From Leptodactylus fallax (taxonomy: Eukaryota > Chordata > Amphibia > Anura > Leptodactylidae), in the NCBI GenBank assembly GCA_947044405.1, contig CAMRHE010000206.1, positions 1,798,001 through 1,862,000 of the forward strand: DNA of 64,000 nt, written 5' to 3'. Positions 49,191 to 61,654 of this stretch are shown here, piece by piece. Position 1 is the stretch's first letter, and each line of letters begins with the position of its first letter. A program made the translations under genes and the position numbers. The notes beneath the pieces are model-generated. The model saw only the letters and a list, made by a program, of their open reading frames with translations. It made no database searches and was not told the DNA's origin.

Positions 49191-51454
49191 ATGTTTTTTT
49201 TCTATGTAGAAATTCACGTGGCGTGCAGATAAGCCCCCTAACAAGTCAACGCTGACCTTTTTTGAAGATTTCTATAGTTTTGGGTGGGCAAGAAACTGAC
49301 CCCACACTGATAACTGAAGAGGGTATTATTTTTGGTTGTACAGATGGACACCATTTTTTGTGGGGGTACAAAGGGGTATTGTTAATCTGAGAGCATAAAG
49401 GGGTATTGTTAACCTGAGAGCATAAAGGGGGTATTATTACTTTTTGGGGACACTGTTGCCATATAGAGGCACAAACACTGGCTTGCATAAAGAAATATTA
49501 TTACTTGGGAAGTGTTTAATAACCTTTACAAACTCAGGGCACCCCTGGAAAAACGGGGGAACTCCTACCAAATAATTCTTACTAAAAGACAAAAAATGTC
49601 CTATGGACGCAGATAACATTGAATGAAAGCATGCGGTCATCCTCCCAACCAGAATGTTGTGGCCCTCTTGCAAATTTCCAAGGCACCCTTGGATGTCACC
49701 CCAGTTGGGAATCACTGATCTAGGGGCACAAAATTGGGCAACTACTTGTGAAAGGTACAACTTTTCTACCCTGGCCCATGAGCCTTTAGCTACGACCCTG
49801 GATAACATGGTGGCCAGGTAAATGAATTCTCATAGAGGGGTGTCCTGAGCAGGGGATCCCCTTTATCAGATCCATATGCCCATTTAGGGCACATGCACAG
49901 GGGTTGCCGTCATGGTACAACCACTTTAAGCAATCTATTATAGACTGTATCTGCCGGGATTCTTCTGTAGCGTGCCACAGCTTACAAGAATCAGGCCGCA
50001 GTGTTAGAGAAGCGCTGCCATACACTATTTTTTGGTGACCCTTTCTGACTCCTGTGTTGTGAGCCACCGAGAACAGAACTTTAGATGAGCAAACAACATT
50101 GCTCTATTTACTTTCTAACCACTGATGGCTTCTAACTAGAAAATGAAATGTTTCGCAGAGGATAAGGTGGAAGCCGCACGGCTGTTATTGAAAGATGTGT
50201 CACAAGTTATAATAGAAATGTGCATCCATAATCCCCACCTCTTCCTCGGATGCATCACAAAATAACCACACTTGTGCCGCTGCCATCTCTGTGGTGCGTA
50301 CAGAGATAGTAAAATCAATTTGAGTTCCCGCTCGAAGCCTCCTGGGCAAGCTGTAAAGTGTGTTTTTATTTCCTGCTCTTCCCTCAGCTCCTGACTTCTC
50401 TTCTGTAATATTTCATGCCGCAGTTGCTCGGTGTTTGAGCTGGGAGGATTGAATGTCACACAGCTGGCATCCTCTGTAAGATCACTGTTAACCTTTCTGC
50501 TCTCTGTGCTGACATACTGCCGCTAAAGGGGCAAACTTTGGGTGATGGAGGAGAATTGTCTCCTTTCTAAGTGGATCAATACTGCAAAAATAAGGGACTT
50601 TATTAACCTGAACGAGCTACAAACCTAAAGTAATATTTAGAAATATTGTGCCCAGGGGCGAACGGTTTAGTTTTTTTGGTTCACAGAACAGGGGCATTAA
50701 TAGCAAAACGTTTGTAAATCACTTATATAGTTAAAGGTATACCCAGGTCGCAGGCACAGGCAGGCAGCAGTCTATTATATGGACACGGATTTTACCCTTC
50801 CTGTTTAGAAGGCCAGACAGGGCAGTGCATCTCAGCGGAGCTACACTACAGGCTAATGTTTTGGTCACACTGCCGTCATGGCTTCTGATTATATCAAAGA
50901 TACGAAAGCTCCATTTTTCAACCGAGACCAATAACACCTGACTGATCCTTCTAAATTCTAATGGAGTCCTATCAGTTTTCTGGCTTCTAGTGTCTAGTAT
51001 GGTAAAAATAGCAGTGTAGACTGGTCTAGTGCTGTGAAATAAAATGAAATCCAGGTATAAAAAGAGAAAAAAAAAAAAAAGGCCAGTGTATTGTAAGACT
51101 GGGCTTGACTGCCTGGCTACAAATCAATGAAAATAGAAAAAATGTCAGACAATGTGCAATATATTCTTAAACGGAGTTTATCAGATCCAAAATGCCTCCC
51201 TAGCCATTAAAACCCCATGTACACGACCGCGTGTGCATCCGAGGAGGGACTGATTTTGCAGCGCTATGTACAGCGGAGTGACATCTGTGTGTATTCCGTA
51301 ATGCACTTACCGATCCGTTGTGATGACATGAAGCAGAATAAGACCTGCTCTATTTTCAAGAGACCACTGGATTCCACCTCAGATGGCACACTCGGACGTC
51401 TGCATCGAGTCTAATGGTGCAATGTAGAAGCCTTTAATAGGCGCAGGAACCTAT

Positions 51455-51800
51455 CTTTGTGGCCAAAAACCAATGAAGCAATTCACAGATAATCTTTTTA
51501 TGGCTATTCAAAATCATCCTGCAAGTGCACCAGGGACCCAATTTGCCAGATTTACCTATAGATAGCCATGATACAGACAGACAGAAAATCTCTATCATGG
51601 CAAAAGGGACAGTGATGGATGAAGATTCCAGATGAGAGCCGGAGCACATGCAGCTGTCTGTATGCAAATCAGACTCCACCCCCAATGCACTTGAAGGCTG
51701 ATTTGCATATCTTTAAGATGATGATAATCTCTGCATTGCTTCATCACTTTGTGGCCATAAATGTAGATCTCTGCAGACTCAAGCAAGCAAGAAAAGTCTA
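51455..51800. repeat. MITE with ATTTGCATAT core, copy 1
   Basis: The left arm AAAATCATCCTGCAAGTGCA, with CCAGATTTACCTATAG, mirrors the right arm TGCACTTGAAGGCTGATTTG and GTAGATCTCTGC. TGAAGCAATTCACAGATAAT at the left faces AATCTCTGCATTGCTTCATC at the right. A copy with the same arms lies at 56285-56590. Confidence 0.55.
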
Positions 51801-53589
51801 AAAAAAAAAAAAGTGTAAAACACTGTTGTCTAAGGCTCTGTATACAGAATGCTCGTATCTGCTGCTATTCATGAAGAATGCTTGTGACATGCATGCTATT
51901 GTGGCATTCATCACATTTAGGGTCCCACTGCAATAAAAAATAAAAAAAGACCTATACTGCACAGTGTACGTTTTTTTGAAATCTTTGGTATTATAAAATA
52001 CAGTCTGTTGCACCAGGCAATATAGCAAAAAAAAAACAACAACTGTATACTAAAAACATACTGTCCAGGACACTGTTTTGTCCTCCCATCTTGTAAAAGG
52101 GGGTCTCCAGAAAAGTTAGCATATATGCTCCTGCCATATAGATTAGTGACCAAATGCAATGTCCACTTAGCGGTACATATGAAATTCCTTTAGTTTGGCA
52201 TCTGATAACCTGCCAATTGTTCTGACTGCAGAATATAATATGGAATTTTAAGAGACCAGAAGCAGAAGGCTGAGGCTGAAGGTTGAGAATCCATCCATGC
52301 GAATTTTATATATTGCACTTACGTATGGTTGCCCAATAAGCCTAAATATTAGATAATCTGGCATCTATCGGGTAAGATTAAAGGAATTTTACATTAACTT
52401 GAAAGTAATTAGAGTTGTTAGTGGCAAATGACGTAAATGAGGAGAGGAAAGTAACAGTGCCAGGGTGTGTTTTGTGTGTCGAGTAGAAAATGATTAATAA
52501 AACTATATTAATATTATTACATTAATACCATTGATATGTTTGTTATTGGAACTGCCATTACAAACCTTTAGAATGACAGGGGATATAAAAATATCAGATG
52601 TTTAATCTACATCCAATCTGTAATACATGACTTCCATCTTATCCAGTGACCTCTACAAGCCCATGAAAAATAAGGTCATTAGAGCCTGATGTCCTTGTAA
52701 ACTAAACACCATACATTACACAGGGACATCAAGGACAGACCATAATGACCTTATTTTAATGGAATGTAATGGATAGATTGGAAGGTGTGCCCTAATGATA
52801 GATATCCAGCTATCTCACCTGCTCTTCAGGGAAAGCTAGGTACTAACCAACATGACAACATATGTATAGTTTCTGTAGGACAGCAGTTACCCTAGTGATC
52901 TGGGAACCACGTTCAGATGTAGCAAACTTTAAGCTTACAAATATCTTGCTGCAGTGTGTAGTCCTATCATTTAACCCAACAAAAGCCATTTAAGAAGTCA
53001 AGTTACAGTTAGGTTGAGTTAACTTTAGGTGTCAGGTTAAAGTTTGCTAGATCTGTATATGTGTCTGACATACAGTAGGAGACCACATGCACTAGATTCA
53101 ATAAGACATTCATATGGACAATACCTACAGACATTATCCTAAACACCAAACAAGATAGCTTGGATGGTATAATGTAAAGTCTTAGGTATGAACCACCTGC
53201 ATCTACTACTATCTGCAGATGTTTCACGCGTCATGTTTTTACTATTGTCTTTCCACAGTTTCTTAGTTAATGGGAGTCACAAGATACAAAATGCTAGCAC
53301 CCTTCACTGTAGGGCTAACTTTCCTGCCATTTAGGAATTTAACGCCAGCCATACATGTTATATATATATCCAACTATCCCGATTCCCCAGCTCAGCCAAC
53401 TGTTAATGCCAAAGCCACTGCTATATCCCTCTGGCAGCTTATCGTCCCAGATAACAAATGAATGGGTGATATTGAAATCCAGCAGTTTGAACCTTATCCC
53501 CCAGGGAGAGTCATATGGACCCTATATGTACCAGATGGTCCTGTAGGTGACTTCAGTTAACATTAGTCTAATGTGTATGATCAGCTTAA

Positions 53590-53940
53590 AGCATTTCTCC
53601 AATTATAATACAGCATATCATAAATGAATAATACAGGTGAATATAAGAAACTTTGGAATATATATATTTTTACACAAATATGTTTCCTTCTCCACCTATC
53701 AGACTGACTTACTTTGAACATAGAAGTCTATGGAGAAGGGGGGAGGCGGAGGCTGGTGGAAAAGATATAGCTGCTGACACAGAAATAGCTGCAGCTGCTA
53801 CTCCTTCCCCTCCCCTCTCCATAGACTTATGTGTATGAGGCTAAAAACAGGTACAGATTCTAAAAAGAGAAGAGCATGAATGAGAGGAAAGAGAGGTAGA
53901 ACAGATATATTACAAAGTTTCTTATATTCACATGTACTAT
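53590..53940. repeat. Inverted-repeat MITE, copy 2 of the 11238 family
   Basis: After TTAA at 53586-53589 it reads GCATTTCTCCAATTATAATAC and GAATATAAGAAACTTTGG. The right arm has ATATTACAAAGTTTCTTATAT. The purine-rich interior (GAAGGGGGGAGGCGGAGG) and CTCCCCTCTCCATAGACTT are shared with the copy in the 1.9-kb intron. Confidence 0.65.
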
Positions 53941-54536
53941 TCACTTATGTAGTGTTGTTTTATAATCCGCAGCATGCTTTTAGGACTCAAGCACTTGGCA
54001 ATAATATAGCTCCATAAATCTCTGAGGGTACCTTCAATTTGATATGAAGTTTTTCTATCAGATACCATTTGATCCCATGAAACAGTCCTTTTAAGCTGGT
54101 GTACACAGGCAACATATGGCGACACACGTAATACCTACAGCTCAATAGTATGGAGCCATACAGACTCTGTGACAGTCATATGTGCTCCATGTGTATGTAT
54201 CTTATATAGGTTTTCAATAATGATGAAATGGCTCCATAAAAGCAAGAAATTGTTCTTAATGTGTTTGCCTATTTTCTGTATGATGTATACTAAATCTCTG
54301 AATATTCAACTACTTTCTTATGTTAACACACAATTTTCATAGTACTGTGTATAGTATAACTATATTACATACTAATATTATTGCATATTACATCAGTAAT
54401 ATTACTTTATGACATTTATATTTACAGCATTGCAGCTTGTGCTCAGGCTCATCATCCATATTGTTTACAGCGCCTTGTTTTTCTCTATTTCAAGGATGTT
54501 CAGTACTATACAACCCCCACAATAAGGCGTACTTAC

Positions 54537-54728
54537 ACTCAGCAGTAGGTATTTGTTCTCTTTAATAGCACCGATGCAGCCCAGGAAACCCACGATCATC
54601 ACAATAGTTCCTGTAGCTATCAACAAGTTGGCAGCAGACAGTGAAGGGAAAGAGGAGGAGAGCGTGGCAAAGTTCCCCTGCGTGACCGCCAACCAGATAC
54701 CGACTCCAAGGATCCCACATCCTCCCAG
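54537..54728 (-). CDS. tspan4: tspan4 exon: TM1 end, small loop and TM2
   Basis: The exon encodes 64 residues starting LGGCGILGVGIWLAVTQ and ending GAIKENKYLLLS. It covers the end of the first membrane helix, the small extracellular loop (FATLSSSFPSLSAANLL) and the second membrane helix (TIVMIVGFLGCIGAIKEN), including the GCxGA signature of tetraspanins. It matches human TSPAN4 at most positions as I recall; TSPAN9 has FSPSFPSLSAANLV instead. Acceptor TTGGCAG, donor GTAAGT, phase 0. This is the most upstream coding exon I can see; the preceding one, encoding about 21 residues starting MAR, is not in the window. Confidence 0.97.
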
Positions 54729-56284
54729 CTGCCAAGACACAAGAGAAGAGCACGATAATGAACAAGTTCTGTATGGAAGAACAGTCACAAACAGACTATC
54801 ACAGTCATCGCACATTGGCCTCTGCTTCATCTTTTATAAAGGCTGAGTCATTTCATCAATACAGCTTTTTTATGGTTTGGGGGGGGGGAAGTGTTATCTT
54901 GTGGAGGGGGTACTCTGCTGCAAAGGAAAATGGTTACCCCTCAGATATTGTGAAAGTATTTGCTGCAGAACTAAGGGAAGCAACAGGGACCAGGCATTAG
55001 TATACATTCTCCTTCCGAGCTGTTTACACAAGGTGATCGATACTGTACTGTCCAGGTGAAGACCGAGGGGGATTTCTGACACCAAAGGGGATGATGGCTA
55101 CATGAAAGCAAAGCTAAGACTGAAATAAAAGAACTATAGCAGTATAATGCCAGCGGTGTTGTCTTTGTCTAGTAACCATTTAAGTCATATTTATTTGTGG
55201 AAGAGACATAATAAACACACAGACATACAAGGTTGTCAGACATTGTAGAGCATCGACTAGGTTCATGTTTGTGATAGAGGTTCCATAAGGACCCTCCATC
55301 AGATTTCCCTAAATTTGCAGGACATAGTGGGATATGCTACTATTTTGTCTGAAATAGGGACCCCTTTATAAGTCAATGGGGTTCATTGGGTGCCATCAGT
55401 GTCAGTCACATGATGAATCCAACCTTTTGTTTTTCTGTTCCTGTGTCAGAATATGAAGGGGATGTGAACCTAGCCAGAGACTGTTATGTTGCACATTGTC
55501 ATATCACACTTTTATCTATGGCCTTGCATAGGACAAGTATTGTTGTCATAAAGTTATGCAAAAATGCACTACAATTCTGTTACAAATTGTAGCAAAAAAA
55601 TGAGTAGCACAGCACAAAAAACTTTTGCACCATGGACATATTTCATACCAACCTCAACTGTTCAGGGAACATTCTAGCAAAAGTGTGCCAAATTTACTAC
55701 AGGTATTCACCATTTCTTGGTGCAAAATATTGCGCAGATGCTTAAACTACCATTGACTTTCACCTTTTTCGAGTCCATGTAGAACAGAGGAGGTGATTTT
55801 TTTTTTTTTTTTTTTTTATAGAGTCCCAAACAAAAGTTTCCACCTGGGAAATAGACACCATTAAAGTCAGAGTATCATGTCAGATGACCAGGGTCTGACA
55901 TGATATCTAGTCTCGGTTACAATAGGTCCACCACAATGAGATCCTGCAGAAGACAACCTGGGTCAAACGGTTTGTCTCACAAACTGGGCTGTTTTAACAC
56001 ATTGGGAGACCTAATGCAAAGGTTTCATGGTCTCCCCTATCACCACCCCTTAGAAATACCTGACCTGCACAAATTATAATGCCTAGTCAGTGGCTCCCAC
56101 ATCGTATAATGCCCCTTAGTGGCCCTCCACACCATAAAATGCCCCTGCTGAGGCTTCAGACATTAACTGTTCCCCCCCCAGTGACCCCTCATATATTAAC
56201 CTGTCCCACCCCGGAGGCCCCTTCACTTTGCCCCCACAGTCTAATGTCCCTTTTTCAGTTTTATTTGGGTCTGATCTCTTAAAA

Positions 56285-56590
56285 ACAATGCAATCTTTTA
56301 ATGAATATGCAAAACAGCCTGCAAGTGCATCAGGGGTGGGCCTATTTACAAGATTTACCTACAGACCGCAGCAAAGTCTGCAGCTCCCATGCAGGATCGG
56401 CACCCTCTGTCTACATCACAGCTGCCTGTAGTCAAATCTGGTAAATCAGGCCCCGCCCTGAATGCACCTGCAGGCTAATTTGCATATTAATAAAAATAAT
56501 ATCCGCTCTTTATTGCTTCACTGGTTTGTGGCTACAGAGGTAGGTTTCTGCTCCTATTAAATGTCCCTACATGGCACGAATATTGATTTG
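56285..56590. repeat. MITE with ATTTGCATAT core, copy 2
   Basis: AATATGCAAAACAGCCTGCA on the left faces TGCAGGCTAATTTGCATATT on the right, and CAAGATTTACCTACAG faces GTCAAATCTGGTAAATC. CTTTATTGCTTCACTGG and GTTTGTGGCTACAGAGG at the right repeat the copy at 51455-51800. Confidence 0.55.
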
Positions 56591-57492
56591 GAAGGCATTT
56601 TAGACTTGACCGATTCTCTTTAATAATGATGTCTACCTGGTATGTTGTGTTGTCCTCCTGCTTTATTACTGCAGAGTTTATTGCCACTGTAGCTGTGAAT
56701 GTACACCACACATAGTAAACTCGGCTCTGTGCTCACATCCAGATATATTATGTTTCTACAAACAACTGAAAAACAAATTATGTATTTACACAAACCATTT
56801 ATCCCCTTCAGATACACGGGGCCAAGATACAGATATAGCTGACGGCAAGAAGAACAGCTAATTGTAAGTGCTAACACCCAGCGCATTACTGGCTAATCCT
56901 CCGTGTTTCCTCACAAGAGGACATGGCTACTGTCTGCATCTAATGCCAGGATTTCGTCTTCAGTGAGATTTTCACGAAAAGGATTATCGATAAATCCGAG
57001 ATATAAGCAACTACAGCAAGAGAAAGCAATGGAGACAAAGTGGAGAAAAAGATGCACCACAGTACTAAAGACAAAAGATGTCTGCTGTGCCCAGGACATA
57101 AAGTGGGATGTCTATGGATCACTTTGGAAGCCGTATAGCAGGACTCTTGAACCCAATGTGTTAACAAGTAATGCATCTTCAGTCAAGGTAAAAACTGTCT
57201 GGAAGAGCATTTCACACTAAGATCTTTAACAAAAATCCTCTTTGTTAAGCCTTACTGTGAATTACTATCTAGTCATTTCTTATAATAAGAATCTTTATAC
57301 AGTGCCAACATATTCTGCAGTGCTAAACAACCCAGAAGGCACAAACAAAACCAGACAGTACAAAGTAGCAAACTAAATAGGAAGAGTGAGGGTCCGGCTC
57401 ACAAGACCTTACATCCTATAAGGAAATGGGGATGACTAGAGATGAGCCAACTGGTTCATAACAAGCTGGGCTAGTTGTAGTGGAGTGTCTTG

Positions 57493-57805
57493 AGACCCTA
57501 AAGTATAATAAGTGGAGGTGAGGAAACAAACACATACTCACCTTCCCTCACCTATTCTGGACTCTCTTTCAGTTCTTTGACTTCTGACCTCTTGGGTAAT
57601 GCCATGGGCCCCGGAGGTCAGCTAGACCTCAGCAATTACATGGTGTGCACTGACGTCATCACAATCACAGGCCTCACTGGTTCCCCCAAAACTCTGATGT
57701 CACCCAGGACACGACCAAAGAGGTGAGGGAAGGTAAGTATGAGTGTTTATTATATTTCCACACCTTCCCTGGGCCTCTGCTTATTATACTGTGCGGTCTA
57801 AAGAG
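57493..57805. repeat. Palindromic MITE, about 310 bp
   Basis: Left end AGACCCTAAAGTATAATAAG answers right end CTTATTATACTGTGCGGTCT, and further in CACATACTCACCTTCCCTCA answers TGAGGGAAGGTAAGTATGAG. The centre carries GGGCCCCGGAGGTC and ACTGACGTCATC. No TTAA flank is seen, so this is a different family from the TTAA elements. Confidence 0.65.
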
Positions 57806-59914
57806 ACACCCCCCCCTACTATAATAATAGCACTTAAACATAAATGCCAAGTGGAGCTCAAGAACAATCTAAAAATTAATTTTGCGAGGTTTGCCTATGA
57901 GAGATTGTGCAGGGGTTATCCACTTTCTACAACTGATGACCAATATCAATTTAGATCACCGATCCCGAGGTACCATGGGAGACTCGCTATACAAACTGCA
58001 GCACTGTCACCAGGCAGTATATGTGTATGCACAAATATAACATGCATTAAGGTGAAAAATGTGGGGAGGACAGTGTTGAATGAAAGGATCAGGTTTTGAG
58101 GAATAATGTGATTGTCCGGGATAGCGCATTTCAAAAGAAATGGTGCAGCACGAGAAAAGTCTTGGAGATGGTAATGGAATCTTTGGATTATGTAGGATAT
58201 GAGGAGGAGATTGGTGAAGCACTGTGGGCAGTCATAATATGGACAATAAAATACAAAATTCCTTAACCATCCTATGATACTGTGGCAGAGGTGAGTGAAC
58301 AACCAATTTTTTTTCTTGATATCACTAGGCAGTAATTGGAGGCACACCTCAAGTAATTGTAACTTCATTATAAATGGGAATCTATGTATTACCTAGGGTA
58401 TTCGATCTCTATAAAGCAATGTGGTGCTCCGAGATCACCAACTATGATGCAACGATAACACGTCAGATCATGTTTTTATCCTGAGGATTTCTCCTTAAAA
58501 TTTTTGAACTGCCTTTCCATTTTTTCCCTCTATATTATTTTCTCTCTCTCTCTATAAACTATATTAAATTATAAACTATATGATAACATTAAGCCTTGTC
58601 ACATAGTCATATTATTAGTCCTATAACCAGGCAAGCAAGAACTCAAATCTGAAAAAAAAAAAAAAAAAAAGAAGAAAAGGATGCTCCACAACACAAATAT
58701 TGAACACATGGCACGTAACTAAGTGAAATTGAGAAGAAATCAACTTGGGGAACTGTGAATAATAAAATGTATTGATGTGCAAATAAATAAGACTGTAATT
58801 GCATCAATTCTAGGCTTCACGTAAAGTAATGTGGTCAGCACTATAGGCAATCCTCATGTTACCAGTGAAAACATCATGTAAGACACTCCTGGGATCAGAG
58901 AGTTACAAGCCGGAGACCACTGCATTACTTCCTTGCACACATCAATTATTGTGGGATAAAATAGTTTGACATTGGCTTTTCCAGGCAGTCGTCATTGTTT
59001 TACAAAATTATATAAAAGGACTCTCAGGCAACATGTACCCAACCACGCACATGTAGCAGGGCCGTGGCAAGGATAGCACATGGCTGATATTCGTGTGCCA
59101 TTTTTGCCTCCATGGCCCCGTTCACTAATCTCAGAGAGCCTGGGCCCCAACATGGACAGGAATAGGACCTGCTCTGAGTTTTGCCCCATACATGGGCCTG
59201 TGAAAATACACAGGCGTGTGTATGAAGCCATAGAAATGAATGCTTCAGTGTGCTAACCATGAAAAAAACAGCTAGCAGACTGAATACACATGATTGTGTC
59301 CATGAGGCCTCAGTCTAGGGATGAACAAGTGGTACAAAGCTGGCAATACTCCTTACATCAACCCGTTGAGGACAGTTTTTCCATTTCTTGTTTTTTCCTC
59401 CCTCTCTTCAAAGAGCCATAACATATTCTGACATCTATAATTTTTTTTTTTAATGTTCCCATCTATAAAGCTGCATAAGTAATCATTTTTTGGTGAATGT
59501 GTGAGGATTTGACCACTTTTTATCCTACTTTATTGAAAGGTAATGTGGCAAATTGGCATTTGGGCATTTTTATATTTTTCCTGTTACGACATTTACCATT
59601 TGGGATATTTTTATAGTTAATATATAGACACTTTTGGATGTGGCAATATCCAATGTGTTTATTTTCTTTATTTCTATATGTAAACTAGGGAAAGAGGGTA
59701 TTTTTTTTTTTTTTTTTTGTTTGTTTTGAAAAAAAAAGTTTTACAATTTTTTTAAAACTTGTTTTTATCTACTTTATGGGGCTTGCATAAGCAATTATTA
59801 AATTGTAATATTGTGATATTGCAGTCTATGATATAAGCAGTCTATGGGAATATTGATGTGTTACTACTGAGCCCTGCCACAGACAGAGCTCAATACTAAC
59901 ATAGCAGTGACATA

Positions 59915-60130
59915 CAGTGCTGGCCAAAAGTATTGGCACCACTCCAATTCTGTCAGAAAATACTCAATTTCTTCCAGAAAATGATTGCAATCACAAATGC
60001 TTTGGTAATAATATCTTCATTTATTTTGCTTGCAATGAAAAAACACAAAAGAGAATGAAAAAAAAGTCAAATCATTGATCATTTTACACAAAACTCCAAA
60101 AATGGGCCGGACAAAAGTATTGGCACCCTC
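59915..60130. repeat. Left IR/DR terminal repeat of the Tc1 element
   Basis: The outer motif CCAAAAGTATTGGCACC (59924-59940) and the inner GGACAAAAGTATTGGCACCC (60109-60128) are direct repeats about 180 bp apart. In Sleeping Beauty-like elements such pairs are the transposase-binding sites. The inner repeat ends only a few bases from the transposase stop codon. Confidence 0.85.
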
Positions 60131-60133
60131 AGC

Positions 60134-61225
<1,092 letters not shown>

Positions 61226-61342
61226 TCAACTGGCTGCAAGTGTGATTTAGTTATTGCCACCACCTGTTATGTGCCACAGGTAAGTAACAGGTGCTGTTAA
61301 TTACACAAATTAGAGAAGCATCACATGATTTTTCAAAGGGTG

Positions 61343-61550
61343 CCAATACTTTTGTCCACCCCCTTTTTTATGTTTGGTGTGGAATTATATCCAATTTGGC
61401 TTTTTGACAATTCTTTTTGTGGTTTTCCATTGACGACAAATTAAATGAAGATATTATTACCAAAGCATTTGTGATTGCAATCATTTTCTGGAAGAAATTG
61501 AGTATTATCTAACAGAATTGCAGGGGTGCCAATACTTTTGGCCAGCACTG
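61343..61550. repeat. Right IR/DR terminal repeat of the Tc1 element
   Basis: Mirror of the left end: AGGGTGCCAATACTTTTGTC starts near 61337 and GGTGCCAATACTTTTGGCCA begins at 61525. Compared with the left arm there are a few substitutions in the outer 100 bp and more between the two binding motifs. Confidence 0.85.
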
Positions 61551-61654
61551 TACCTAGGAGCCTTTAGAAGACTTCTGGCAAACACTGCAACCATGGGGGA
61601 GCCATATGGCTGCCGGAAATAGAAGTGAACCATGTAACCACAGAATCTGAGGGG

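Larger units (their letters stand above)
45335..54536 (-). other. tspan4: tspan4 intron (9.2 kb)
   Basis: Donor GTAAGT after the TM1-TM2 exon, acceptor CCCCTTTAG. It contains the MITEs at 46984, 47853, 48840 to 49190, 51455 and 53590. Stretches of about 49200-50140, 50470-51430 and 51800-53580 show no feature I can name beyond short A or T runs. No additional exon is supported. Confidence 0.65.
54729..59361 (-). other. tspan4: Upstream intron region, no exon confirmed
   Basis: If the missing first coding exon is upstream, this is intron. It contains runs of A or T (55797-55819, 58651-58671), the repeat at 56080-56260, the MITE copy at 56285-56590 and the palindrome at 57493-57805. A single stretch on the minus strand at 57010-56911 reads like a possible short terminal exon and is described under findings; I do not annotate it as a gene. 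Confidence 0.5.

Noticed and set aside
56903..57220. 105-codon + strand open frame opposite the possible minus-strand exon
   Set aside because: No domain, no promoter or splice context, and it overlaps the more plausible antisense reading; only one of the two could be real and neither is confirmed.
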